From DATJGR01 sp963780795 (GTDB taxonomy: Bacteria > Pseudomonadota > Gammaproteobacteria > Pseudomonadales > Azotimanducaceae), in contig CAWADH010000014.1 of the NCBI GenBank assembly GCA_963780795.1, forward strand, positions 124,001 to 188,000: DNA of 64,000 nucleotides. The letters are read 5' to 3'. Below the pieces are notes generated by a model. The model did no database searches. It had not been told where the DNA came from and saw nothing but the letters and a program-made list of their open reading frames with translations. The translations under genes were made by a program, and so were the position numbers. Shown piece after piece: positions 19,540 through 29,394 of this stretch (position 1 is the stretch's first letter; each line of letters starts with the position of its first letter).

Positions 19540-20589
19540 CTATGATCGCGCGAGGTAAGCGCGCGGTGAGTGCCCCGTCCAGCGCCGGAAGGCGCGGCTG
19601 AAGTTGCTGGTGTCGGAAAATCCGAGCAGGTATGCGATCTCGGTGATCGACAGCCCGGAGTTGTCCATGTATCCGCACGCCAACGCCTGCCGCGTTTCGT
19701 TGACGACGTCCTGAAACGTGGTGCCGCTCTTCGACAGCTTGACCTGCAGCGTGCGCGGGCTCATGCACATCTTCTGCGCCACGTCTTCTTTGGTGACGGT
19801 GCCCGACGGCAACTGCTGCAGCAGAATCGCGCGGACGCGCGTTTGAATGTCGCCGCGATCGAGCTTCGCGAGATATCCGACCACGATGCGTTCGTTCTGT
19901 TCGGCGAGTTCGCGGCTGGCGCCGGTCAGCGGCATGTCGAGTGCATCGGCGCGGAATATCAGTGTCGTATGCGGCGCGCGGAACGACACCGGGCAGCCGA
20001 AGGCACGGCGATGGCGCACGCCGTCGTCAGGCGGAGTCGGCCGGTGCTGTTCGACTCGAATCGGACGGATCAGGCCGTCCGACAGTTCCGCGATGAGGTG
20101 GACGAGGAACAACCCGAACACGTCATCGGTGAGGGGCGGCGATTCCGCGACCAATGGAAATTCCATCCGGGCCTCGTCCGCGCTGACGGTCAGCCGGGGT
20201 CGCGAGGTGCCGGACAACAGACGGAAGTAGCGCGCCAACCGCTCGCAGAACTCGCGCAAACTGGCGCTGGCGAGCAGCGCGTAACCCAGCGCATGAAGAT
20301 TGGCCGCGTGCAGGAAATTGGCGGCGTACAGGCCGATATAAGGGTCGTCGGTGAGGTCGACCGCCGCTGCGAGCAATTGCCGGACCGACGTCAAGGGCAC
20401 CCGCGCCAACGGATCGTTCGACGGCACCTGCGGAATGCCGGCGGCGCTTAGAATGGTGTCGGTTGAGATGCCGCGCGCCTCGAGCGCGTGGATGATCGCA
20501 GCCACGTAACCGCCGACCACGGTGATGCTGCCGGCCGCCGGGACGGTATATAAAGCCAAAGCTTGTTCTCGTACGGACAAGACGTTCAT
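19540..20589 (-). CDS. AraC family transcriptional regulator
   Basis: A 349-residue protein; ATG 20589 (MNVLSVREQALALYT) fits the family length better than upstream in-frame starts. The N-terminal about 200 residues match the Arabinose_bd/OruR-type ligand domain (VVGGYVAAIIHALEARGI, ANLHALGYALLASASL). The C-terminal 90 residues form the double helix-turn-helix: VAQKMCMSPRTLQVKL, then LSITEIAYLLGFSDTSNF and RAFRRWTGHSPRAYL. Related proteins include the ornithine regulator OruR and ArgR-type activators, so control of the neighbouring arginine/ornithine genes is plausible but not shown. Confidence 0.88.
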   Translation of the reverse strand: MNVLSVREQALALYTVPAAGSITVVGGYVAAIIHALEARGISTDTILSAAGIPQVPSNDPLARVPLTSVRQLLAAAVDLTDDPYIGLYAANFLHAANLHALGYALLASASLREFCERLARYFRLLSGTSRPRLTVSADEARMEFPLVAESPPLTDDVFGLFLVHLIAELSDGLIRPIRVEQHRPTPPDDGVRHRRAFGCPVSFRAPHTTLIFRADALDMPLTGASRELAEQNERIVVGYLAKLDRGDIQTRVRAILLQQLPSGTVTKEDVAQKMCMSPRTLQVKLSKSGTTFQDVVNETRQALACGYMDNSGLSITEIAYLLGFSDTSNFSRAFRRWTGHSPRAYLARS

Positions 20590-20695
20590 GGCGCGGAATC
20601 GTAGCATCGGTTCGCGGGCCGACGTGAATGTGGGTACCACGTATGTCGGTTGCGTTGTGGTCCGTTTTAGTGATGAGAAAAATGGTGAACCTGTA

Positions 20696-20977
20696 ATGAC
20701 GAAAGAACCAGACGCCGACGCGGGAACGCTCCAGGCGATACTCGAGCGTCTCGAGAAGTTCCGGCTGCCGCGCGCGCTGGCCATCAAGGCGCGGGTGGAC
20801 AAGGGTGAGACGTTGAGCGACAACGACATCCAGTTTCTGAAGCAGGCGTTCGGGGATGCGCAAGGCGCTCAGGGTGTAGCGGCGCGCCATCCCGAGGATC
20901 AGGCGCTGGCCAAGCAGATCGTCGGGTTGTATGACGAAATCACGCGCAAGGCGCTCGAGAACGAGAAAGGAAAGTAG
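20696..20977 (+). CDS. Small conserved hypothetical protein
   Basis: A 93-residue, highly charged, mostly helical protein without Cys, signal peptide or membrane segment. ATG 20696 (MTKEPDADAGTLQAIL) is taken as start; it is the only start that leaves a compact soluble protein. It reads LERLEKFRLPRALAIKARVD, then LSDNDIQFLKQAF and AKQIVGLYDEITRKAL. I do not recognise a named family. It is divergent from the AraC gene and 22 bases upstream of the SulP gene, with which it is probably cotranscribed. Confidence 0.65.
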   Translation: MTKEPDADAGTLQAILERLEKFRLPRALAIKARVDKGETLSDNDIQFLKQAFGDAQGAQGVAARHPEDQALAKQIVGLYDEITRKALENEKGK

Positions 20978-20999
20978 CGTGCGAGCGCAGAGGCCGTAG

Positions 21000-22673
21000 T
21001 TGATTCCACTGCTCGACTGGCTGCCGGGTTATCGCCGCGACTGGCTGCGCGCCGACGTGGTCGCCGGCCTGACCACCGCTGCGGTGGTCATTCCGAAATC
21101 GATGGCGTATGCAACCGTTGCGGGTCTGCCGATTCAGGTCGGGCTCTATACGGCTTTCATTCCGATGCTGGTGTACGCAGTGCTCGGCACATCGCGGCCC
21201 TTGAGCGTGAGCACCAGCACCACGCTCGCGATCCTCACCGCTGCGCAGCTCGGTCAGGTCGTGCCGAACGGCGATCCGGCGGCGCTGCTGCAAGCCACCG
21301 CATTGCTGACCGCGATGGTGGGGGGCGTGCTGCTTCTGGCGTCCGCGTTGCGGCTCGGCTTCGTCGCGAACTTCATTTCGGAGCCGGTCCTGGTGGGCTT
21401 CAAGGCCGGCATCGCGGTGGTGATCATCGTCGACCAGATTCCAAAGATCCTCGGCATTCACTTCGCGAAGAGTACGTTCGTTCACAACGTGACGAATATC
21501 GGGCTGGGGCTGCCGCATCTCTCCATTGCGACGCTGGCGGTGGGCATCGGGACGATCGTCGTGCTCACCGGGCTCGAGCAGTTCCGGCCGCGCTGGCCGG
21601 CGCCGCTGGTCGCCGTGGGAGGCGCGATCGCCGGCGCGGGATTGTTCGCGTGGCAGAGCCACGGCATCGAACTGGTCGGTGCGATTCCGGCGGGACTGCC
21701 GCCATTCACGCTGCCCGATCTCAGCCTCGCCGAACAGCTGTGGCCGGGTGCGGTCGGCATCGCGTTGATGAGTTTCACCGAGACGATCGCGGCGGGGCGC
21801 GCATTCGTTGCCGGCGACGAACCGTCACCGCGCCCCAATGTCGAACTGTTGGCGACTGGAGCAGCGAACGTGGCCGGCGCACTCTTCGGTGCGATGCCGG
21901 GCGGCGGCGGCACATCGCAGACCGCGGTGAACCGCACGACCGGCGCGAAGACGCAGATCGCGGGCAGCGTCACAGCGCTGATGGCGTTGCTGACGATGCT
22001 GTTCCTCTCGCCGCTGATCGGCCTGATGCCGCAGGCGACACTGGCCGCAGTCGTGATCGTCTACTCGGTAGGGCTGATCCAGCCGACCGACTTTCGGACC
22101 ATTCTGCAGATTCGACGCACCGAGTTCGTGTGGGCCATTGCCGCGTTCGTCGGCGTCATGCTGCTCGGCACGCTAAAAGGTATTCTCGTTTCGATCATCG
22201 TGTCGCTGGTAGCGCTCATGCATCAGGCCGCGAATCCACCGGTGCACGTGCTCGTCCGCAAGCGCGGAACGAACGTGTTTCGACCCCGTTCCGACGAGCA
22301 CGACGACGAGTCGTTCCCGGGACTGCTGGTGCTGCGTCCGGAAGGGCGGCTGTTCTTCGTCAACATGGAGCGGGTAATGGACAAGATGCGACCGCTCGTC
22401 ACGGAAGCGAGTCCCGAGGTGGTCGTGCTGGACCTGAGCGCGGTATTCGACCTGGAGTACACCGCACTGAAAGCGCTGACCGCGGCGGAACAGCGTCTTC
22501 GCGACCGCGGCGTTGCGTTGTGGTTGACGGGCCTCACGCCCGACGTGTTCGCGATGGTGCGCCGCGCACCGCTCGGTGAGGCGCTTGGAAACGAGCGCAT
22601 GCTATTCAACGTGGAAGTAGCGGTGGCCAGATATCTGGCGAGCCGCAGAGACAACTCGAGGGCCAAAATGTGA
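21000..22673 (+). CDS. SulP family anion transporter with STAS domain
   Basis: A 557-residue protein starting at TTG 21000 (MIPLLDWLPGYRRDWL), the usual N-terminus of this family. About 11-12 membrane segments fill residues 20-400, including VIPKSMAYATVAGLP, which is the SulP signature region, and FGAMPGGGGTSQTAVN. The C-terminal about 130 residues are a STAS domain (VVVLDLSAVFDLEYTALKAL). SulP proteins carry sulfate, bicarbonate or dicarboxylates; the substrate cannot be told here. The start of ppk2 overlaps the stop, so an operon is likely. Confidence 0.92.
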   Translation: MIPLLDWLPGYRRDWLRADVVAGLTTAAVVIPKSMAYATVAGLPIQVGLYTAFIPMLVYAVLGTSRPLSVSTSTTLAILTAAQLGQVVPNGDPAALLQATALLTAMVGGVLLLASALRLGFVANFISEPVLVGFKAGIAVVIIVDQIPKILGIHFAKSTFVHNVTNIGLGLPHLSIATLAVGIGTIVVLTGLEQFRPRWPAPLVAVGGAIAGAGLFAWQSHGIELVGAIPAGLPPFTLPDLSLAEQLWPGAVGIALMSFTETIAAGRAFVAGDEPSPRPNVELLATGAANVAGALFGAMPGGGGTSQTAVNRTTGAKTQIAGSVTALMALLTMLFLSPLIGLMPQATLAAVVIVYSVGLIQPTDFRTILQIRRTEFVWAIAAFVGVMLLGTLKGILVSIIVSLVALMHQAANPPVHVLVRKRGTNVFRPRSDEHDDESFPGLLVLRPEGRLFFVNMERVMDKMRPLVTEASPEVVVLDLSAVFDLEYTALKALTAAEQRLRDRGVALWLTGLTPDVFAMVRRAPLGEALGNERMLFNVEVAVARYLASRRDNSRAKM

Positions 22674-23521
22674 GCAAGCACGACAAACACGAAAAGCGAG
22701 ACAAGCATAAGGACGACAAGGCGCATGACGAAGCCGGAGATCCTGGCGAGCCGATGAAGGGGAAGGCGTACGCGAAGGAGCTCGAGCGGCTGCACGGCGA
22801 ACTGGTGAAGCTGCAGCAGTGGGTGGTCGCGAAGGGTCTGAAGGTGTGCATCGTTTTCGAAGGACGCGACGGCGCCGGCAAGGGCGGCACGATCAAGGCG
22901 ATCACCGAACGCGTGAGTCCGCGGATATTCCGCGTGGTCGCGTTGCCCGCGCCGACCGAACGCGAGAAGAGTCAGATGTACGTCCAGCGCTATCTGCCGC
23001 ACATGCCGGCGGCGGGTGAGGTCGTGATCTTCGATCGCAGCTGGTACAACCGAGCCGGCGTCGAGCGGGTAATGGGTTTCACCGACGAAGCGCTGGTGAA
23101 GAAATTTCTGCAGATGGTGCCGGCGTTCGAGAAGGTGATGGTGGATTCCGGGATCATCCTTCTGAAGTACTGGCTCGAGGTCAGCGAGGAAGAGCAGACA
23201 AAGCGGCTCGAGTCGCGCATCGACGACGGTCGCAAGATCTGGAAGCTCTCGCCGATGGACCTGAAGTCGTACAGCCGCTGGTACGACTATTCGCGGGCGC
23301 GCGACGACATGTTCGTCGCGACGGACACCGGCTTCGCACCGTGGTACGTGGCCAAGACCGACGACAAGAAGCGCGGACGTCTGAACATCATCACGCACCT
23401 GTTGAGCAAGGTTCCGTACGAAGAGTTGCCACGCGAGAAGATCGAATTGCCAAAGCGGCAGAAAGCGGGTGACTACGTCGACCCCGAGTATTCGTACAAA
23501 TACGTGAAAGAGGTGTTCTGA
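22670..23521 (+). CDS. ppk2: Polyphosphate kinase 2
   Basis: A 283-residue protein from GTG 22670 that overlaps the SulP stop by 4 bases (GTGA). A Lys/His/Asp-rich N-terminal 30 residues (MSKHDKHEKRDKHKDDK) precede the P-loop kinase fold: Walker A in FEGRDGAGKGGTIKAI, Walker B in VVIFDRSWYNRAGVERVMGF, and lid residues in KRLESRIDDGRKIWKLSP. Single-domain length places it in PPK2 class I-like enzymes, which use polyphosphate to phosphorylate nucleoside di- or monophosphates. The His/Lys-rich leader may bind metal or polyphosphate (inference). Confidence 0.93.
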   Translation: MSKHDKHEKRDKHKDDKAHDEAGDPGEPMKGKAYAKELERLHGELVKLQQWVVAKGLKVCIVFEGRDGAGKGGTIKAITERVSPRIFRVVALPAPTEREKSQMYVQRYLPHMPAAGEVVIFDRSWYNRAGVERVMGFTDEALVKKFLQMVPAFEKVMVDSGIILLKYWLEVSEEEQTKRLESRIDDGRKIWKLSPMDLKSYSRWYDYSRARDDMFVATDTGFAPWYVAKTDDKKRGRLNIITHLLSKVPYEELPREKIELPKRQKAGDYVDPEYSYKYVKEVF

Positions 23522-23533
23522 CCTGACGGGCAA

Positions 23534-24997
23534 TTACTGCGGCGTTGCAGGCTCGTCAGACACCGACGGCGACAGCCAGCCGCCATCCTCCGGTTGCGGC
23601 GCGAGCCGGCTCGCTTCGTCGATCCAGCCGCCGCCGGTCGCCTTGTAGATATCGGTCACCGAGTTCAGCAACGCCGCGCGCACGCGCGCGAGTTCCAGTT
23701 CCGCCGGGAACAGTTGCTGCTCGGCGTCGAGCACCGTCAGATACGACGTGTAACCGCCGTTGTACTGCAGCAGCGCCAGGCGCGCGTAGCCTTGAAGTGC
23801 CGCCACCAGTCGTTCTCCCGCAGCGAGTTCGTCGCTGAGCTTCTGACGTGCAGACAGCGCATTGTCGACGTCGGCAAACGCGCCCTGGATGGCCGCCTCG
23901 TAGTTGTACAGCGCGGCCTTCTGCGATGCGCGCGCCTGTGCCACCTGCCCGGAAATCCCGCCACCGGTGAAGATCGGTCCGGTGATCGAACCGGCGTAGT
24001 TCCATGTTTTCGACGAACTGTCGAACAGGTCACTCAGGTCGGTGCTGGCGCCGCCGAACAGACCCGTTAGTGAGATCGTCGGGAAGTATAGGGCTTTCGC
24101 CGCGCCGATCTGTGCATTGGCGCCGATCAGATTCTGTTCGGCCTCCGCGATATCCGGGCGGCGTTCGAGCAACTGCGACGGAAGTCCGGCCGGAATCGAC
24201 GGCGCGACGACTTCGGCGATCGGTTTGCCGCGCGGAATCGGTCCGGGATTGTGCCCCAGCAGAATCGATAACGCGTTCTCGGTCACCACGATCTGCTGCT
24301 CGATCTGGGCGATTCTCGCGACGGCGGTTTCGTACTGCGAACGCGCCTGGTCGACGGTCATCTCCGAAACGACGCCGTATTTGAACTGCAGCTCGAACAG
24401 CTTCACCGATTCGCCGTACGCATCGCGCGTGCTCTGCGCGATCAGAAGCTGCTCGTCGAATGCGCGCAGGTTCAGATAGGTGGTTGCAACCGACGACACC
24501 AACGAAAGCAGTATGCCGCGCCGCGCTTCCTGCGTGGCGAGGAGGTTCGCGCGCGCCGACTCGGTCTGGCGGCGGATGCGGCCCCACAGGTCGATTTCCC
24601 AGCTCGCCGTCGCGAACGCCTGATACGAGCTGTCGGGGTTCTGCATTCCGGGGGTTACGAGCTGATCGGGCAGGCGTTGCCGTACGCCGTCGCCCTGATA
24701 GCCGATCTGCGGAAACAGCGGCGACCGCACGCTGGTGAACACGCCCGCGGCCTGTTCGACGTTGGCGGCCGCGATCATGACGTTCTTGTTGCCGGCCAGC
24801 GCATCGACGATCAGCTGATCGAGCACCGGGTCGTCGAACTGCTTCCACCATTGCGTGTTTGCCGTCTCGGCGACGTCGTCGGTCTGATACAGGTACCTCT
24901 CCGGAATCGGCACGTCCGGACGCCGATAGTCGGGGCCGACCGCGCAGCCGGCGAGCAATCCGGCGAACAACCCGATGAAGGTGACGCGACGGCGCAT
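23534..24997 (-). CDS. RND efflux outer membrane lipoprotein (NodT/OprM family)
   Basis: A 487-residue protein with signal peptide and lipobox (LFAGLLAGC, Cys near residue 18), followed by AVGPDYRRPDVPIPERY, the classic start of this family, and two OEP repeats (second repeat begins GLPSQLLERRPDIAEAEQNL). It is the last gene of an adaptor-pump-channel operon on the minus strand, one base after the RND pump gene. It forms the trimeric outer membrane exit duct. Confidence 0.95.
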   Translation of the reverse strand: MRRRVTFIGLFAGLLAGCAVGPDYRRPDVPIPERYLYQTDDVAETANTQWWKQFDDPVLDQLIVDALAGNKNVMIAAANVEQAAGVFTSVRSPLFPQIGYQGDGVRQRLPDQLVTPGMQNPDSSYQAFATASWEIDLWGRIRRQTESARANLLATQEARRGILLSLVSSVATTYLNLRAFDEQLLIAQSTRDAYGESVKLFELQFKYGVVSEMTVDQARSQYETAVARIAQIEQQIVVTENALSILLGHNPGPIPRGKPIAEVVAPSIPAGLPSQLLERRPDIAEAEQNLIGANAQIGAAKALYFPTISLTGLFGGASTDLSDLFDSSSKTWNYAGSITGPIFTGGGISGQVAQARASQKAALYNYEAAIQGAFADVDNALSARQKLSDELAAGERLVAALQGYARLALLQYNGGYTSYLTVLDAEQQLFPAELELARVRAALLNSVTDIYKATGGGWIDEASRLAPQPEDGGWLSPSVSDEPATPQ

Positions 24998-24998
24998 C

Positions 24999-27900
24999 TC
25001 AATGTTGCTCCGGCACTTCGGCGGGCGCTTCGAGTGCGGCAGACGGTTCGCCGTCGCGTTTCGTACCGAACAGCTTCGCGCTCCAGGTCGCGAACGCCCA
25101 GTAGAACATCGGGATGAAGAAGATCGCGATCACGGTGGCGGCGAGCGTGCCGCCGATCACGCCGGTGCCGATGGAGTGGCGGCTGTTCGCCGACGCGCCG
25201 GTGGCGATCGCGAGCGGCACGGTGCCGAGGACGAACGCGAACGACGTCATGACGATCGGCCGCAGCCGCAGCCGGGCCGCTTCGACGGCGGCGTCGAAAT
25301 AAGACTTGCCTTCTTTTTCGTGCAGTTCCACCGCGAACTCGACGATCAGGATCGCGTTCTTCGCTGCCAATCCGACCAAGGTCAGCAGGCCGATCTGGAA
25401 GTACAGATCGTTGTCGATGCCGCGCAAGGCGATCGCAACCAGCGCGCCGAGAATCGCGAACGGCACGGCCATCATCACGCCCACCGGCAGCGACCAGCTC
25501 TCGTACTGCGCGGCCAGGATCAGGAACACGAAGATCAGGCCGAACACGAAGGCGAGGGCGGACGTGGAGCCTGAGCTGACTTCCTCGCGCGCTTCGCCGG
25601 ACCAGTCGTAGCCGTAACTCGACGGCAGCGTCTCCTCGACGACCTCGCGCATCGCCGCGAGCGCCTGACCCGAACTGATGCCGGCAGCCGGCGCGCCGGT
25701 GATCGAGATCGCCGGATAGTTGTTGAACCGCGTGACGAGGTCCGGGCCGACCACGTATCTCGTCGTGACGAGCGCCGACAGCGGAATCATTTCGCCTTCT
25801 TTACTCTTGACGTAGTAGCGGCCGATGTCGTCGGGTGTCATCCGGTAGCGCGGTTCCGCCTGCAGAACGACCTGATAGAGGCGCGAGTCTTTCGGAAACT
25901 GACCGACGTACAGTGAGCCGAACATGGTCTGCAGCGTGCTGTAGGCGTCCTGCACCGGTACACCCAGCACTTCCGCCTTCTCACGATCGACGTCGGCGAG
26001 GAGTTGCTGTCCGTTTGCGCGGATTGTGGTCGCCACGTTGGAGATCTCGGTATCTCGTGCGCGCTTTCGCGATGATCCTGTCGACGATCTCGGCGAGTTG
26101 CCCATAGTTGCCGGCGCCTTTCTGTTCGATCCAGATCTGAAAACCCGATGTCACACCCAGACCGGGGATGGCGGGAGGGTTCACCACCGCGACCAATCCG
26201 CCGCGAATGGCCGCGAATTCGCGACGCGACTCCTGGATGACCGCGTCCGCCGACAGTGCCGCCGAGGCGCGCTCCTCGTAGTTCTTCAGCGCGACGAACA
26301 GCAGGCCGAAGTTCGTCTTCATCTGCGAATCGATCAGGCTGTAACCGTCGACCTGCGTCACGTTCGCGACCGCGGGATTCTTGCCGATGACATCGACGGC
26401 CTGGCGGCCTACCGCACTCGTGCGATCGAGGCTGGCGGAATCAGGCAGAAAATACGCGGCGAACAGATAGCCCTGATCCTCCTGCGGTACGAACGCGGTC
26501 GGAAGAATCCGGAACATCAATACGCAGCCGATCACGACCAGCGCGAACGCGCCGAGGCTGGCGAGCCAGCGCTGCATGATCCACTCGACGCCGTGAACAT
26601 AGGAATTCGTCACGCGGTCGAAGGTTGTATCGAACCACCGGAAGAACCGGTTCTTTTCGCCGTGTTTCTCCTGGATCAGGATCGCCGCGAGTGCGGGCGA
26701 GAGCGTCAACGCGACGATGCCCGAGAAGACCACCGACACCGCGATCGTCACCGCGAACTGTTTGTACAGCGCGCCGGTGATGCCGCCGAGGAATGCGACC
26801 GGAACGAACACGGCATTCAGCACGAGCACGATCGCGATGACCGGCCCGCTCACTTCGTCCATCGCTTTCTTCGCGGCGTCCTTCGCCGACAGCTTGAACT
26901 GCACCATGTTCCGCTCGGTGTTCTCGACGACGACGATCGCGTCGTCGACGACCAGACCGATCGCCAGAATCATGCCGAACAGCGTCAGCATGTTGATCGA
27001 GAAGCCGAACGCGAGCATGCCGATCATCGCGCCGAGGATCGACACCGGCACCGCAAGCGTCGGGATGATGGTCAGCCGCAGGCTGTGCAGGAACACGAAC
27101 ACGACGAGGATGACCAGCACCACGGCCTCGTAGAAGGTCTTGATCACTTCGTCGATCGACGCCTGCACGAACAGCGTGGTGTCGAGCGCGATGTCGTATT
27201 CGAGGCCCGCGGGGAACGTTTTCGACAACTCGGCGAGGGTCGCCCTGACGTCCTTCGACACCTGGATCGCGTTCGCGCCGGGCTGCTGATACACCGCGAT
27301 CAGCGTCGCGGGCTTACCTTCGTAGCTCGTGCGCAGCGAATAGCTCTGCAGGCCGAGATCGGCGTAACCGACGTCCTTGACGCGCACCAGCGCCGCGTCC
27401 TGGTTCTGCGCGCGCAGAATCATGTTGTCGAACTGCGACGGCTCCGTGATCGTCGTCGTGGTGACGGGAAACGTCTGCTGCACCGGATAGGGCGTCGGCG
27501 CGGCGCCGATGCGGCCGACGGCGAACTGCTGGTTCTGCTGCGAGATCGCATTGGCGATCTCGGCCGTCGAGATCTTCAACTGCGCCATGCGATCGGGCTT
27601 CAGCCAGATCCGCATCGCATAGTCGGGCACGCCGAAAATGGAGGCCTGGTTCGCACCCGGAATGCGCGCGATCGTGCCGAGCACCTGCACGTTCGTGTAG
27701 TTCGCGACGTAGTCCGGGTCGTACCGGCCATCGGGGGAGAGGAACGCGATCACCATCAGGAAGGTCGAGGTCTTCTGTTCGACCGAGACACCCTGCGCCT
27801 GCACTGACTGCGGCAACAACGCCATCGCCTGATTGACGCGGTTCTGCACGTCGACCTGCGCAAGCGCCGGATCCGTGTCGATGCTGAAGTACACGGTCAG

Positions 27901-28170
27901 CGTGTAGTTGCCGGTCGACGAACTGGTCGACGACATGTACAGCATGTTGTTCGCGCCGTTGACCTGCTGTTCGATCGGCGCACCGACGTTCTGCGCCACG
28001 AGAGTGCCGTTAGCACCGGGATAGTTCGCGGAAACCTGGATCTGTACCGGCGTGATCTGCGGATACTGCGCGATCGGCAGCGCGAACATCGCGACACCGC
28101 CGGCGATGCAGATGGTCAGCGCGATGACGATCGAGAAGATCGGCCGGTCGATGAAGAAGTGGGACAGCAT
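24999..28170 (-). pseudogene. RND multidrug efflux pump, HAE1/AcrB type, one frameshift as sequenced
   Basis: Two frames join to a full AcrB/MexB-like protein of about 1050 residues. The upstream part starts MLSHFFIDRPIFSIVIALT and carries the proton-relay aspartates in LVVDDAIVVVENTERN and the loop QEDQGYLFAAYFLPDSASL. The downstream part continues EISNVATTIRANGQQLLADVD and has VGLAAKNAILIVEF with the conserved lysine. The break is at 26058-26065 (in IIAKAR) and is cured by adding one GC pair to a GCGCGC run. The pump is the proton-driven inner membrane unit of the tripartite system with its adaptor upstream and channel downstream. Unless this is a sequencing error the pump is truncated at about residue 700. 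Confidence 0.93.
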
Positions 28171-28188
28171 TGCTGTGGCGTCGGACCG

Positions 28189-29325
28189 TTACTGCGCGGC
28201 GGCTGCAGGCGGGGCCGAACCCGGCACGACCTTGACCGGCGCGCCGGGCGTCAGGCGCGCCACGCCGTCGATCACGACCCGGTCGCCGGTTTCGAGTCCG
28301 CGCGTGATGAACCAGTCGTCGCCGTTCCACGGACCCACTTCGACGGGCCGCATCAGCGCCTTGCTGTCCTTGTCGACCAGCACCACGAAGTGTCCCTGCG
28401 CGCCTTGCAGCACGGCCTGCTGCGGCACCTGGATCGCATTCGGCCGCACCGCGCCGAGCACGCGCACCCGTACGAACTGGCCGGGTCGCAGCAGGCCGTC
28501 CGGATTGGGAAGCGTCGCGCGCACGAGAAACGTGCCGGTCTGCTGATTGAAGTCTGCGTTGGCGAACGTGATGCGGCCGTGGCGACCGTAGATGCTGCCG
28601 TCGGCGAGGATCAGTTCGACGTCGTATTCGTCCTTCGGTGGTAAGCGCAACTCGCCCGTGGTCTGTTGCACCTGGCGCCGCAGCATGTCGTTCTCGGAGA
28701 TGCTGAAGTTCACGTAGATCGGATCGAGCGGAGAGACTTCCGTGAGCAGACTGTTCTGCACGTCGACGTACGAACCGACGTTGACGCGCGCGTAACTCGA
28801 CGCACCGGCCACCGGCGTCCGAATCGTCGTGTAACCGAGATTCAGTTCCGCCTGTTCGACGTCGGCCTTCGCCATTTCCACCGCCGCGGCCGCGGCCTTC
28901 TCCTGACCGACCGCGTCGTCTAGGTCCTTCTGCGCGAGCGCGTTCAGCGCGACGAGCGGCTGGACGCGCGCCAGGTTGTCCTTGGCCACCTGCCAGCGCG
29001 CTTGTTGCGCCGACAGTGCGCCTCTTGCAGATGCGAGCGTGGCCTGGAACGGCTTCGGATCCTGCCGGAACAGCACGTCGCCCGCTTTGACGAGGCTGCC
29101 TTCGGTGTAGACCTGCTGGTCGAGAAATCCGGCGACGCGCGCGACGATCTGTACCTGCGCAGAACTCTGTGTCTGGCCGACGAATTCGTAACTGACGGGC
29201 GCGTCGTGTCGCGTCACTGTGACGACCGATACTTCTATCGGCGGGGCCGCTTCCGGACCCGCCGGTTTCTTGCCGCAAGCAACGAGTAGTACGGCTGATA
29301 TGCAGCCGAGTACGAACCAACGCAT
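28189..29325 (-). CDS. RND efflux periplasmic adaptor (MFP), AcrA type lipoprotein
   Basis: A 378-residue protein. ATG 29325 gives a proper lipoprotein signal (MRWFVLGCISAVLLVAC, lipobox Cys at residue 17); a TTG five codons upstream is possible but has no better ribosome site. Domains follow the AcrA order: lipoyl halves around GFLDQQVYTEGSLVKAGD and YTTIRTPVAGASSYARV, a coiled-coil hairpin at about 100-150, beta-barrel, and membrane-proximal domain (VFITRGLETGDRVVIDGV-like). It is the first gene of the adaptor-pump-channel operon. Confidence 0.94.
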   Translation of the reverse strand: MRWFVLGCISAVLLVACGKKPAGPEAAPPIEVSVVTVTRHDAPVSYEFVGQTQSSAQVQIVARVAGFLDQQVYTEGSLVKAGDVLFRQDPKPFQATLASARGALSAQQARWQVAKDNLARVQPLVALNALAQKDLDDAVGQEKAAAAAVEMAKADVEQAELNLGYTTIRTPVAGASSYARVNVGSYVDVQNSLLTEVSPLDPIYVNFSISENDMLRRQVQQTTGELRLPPKDEYDVELILADGSIYGRHGRITFANADFNQQTGTFLVRATLPNPDGLLRPGQFVRVRVLGAVRPNAIQVPQQAVLQGAQGHFVVLVDKDSKALMRPVEVGPWNGDDWFITRGLETGDRVVIDGVARLTPGAPVKVVPGSAPPAAAAQ

Positions 29326-29394
29326 GGAGTTTCGTCCCAAGTAGTACGAGCAGTCTGCGGGAATGATGCTGCAATCGAAAGTAGGTGCGATTAC

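Noticed and set aside
26026..27807. 593-codon + strand frame across the RND pump
   Set aside because: His/Arg/Asp-rich shadow of the AcrB-like gene on the other strand.
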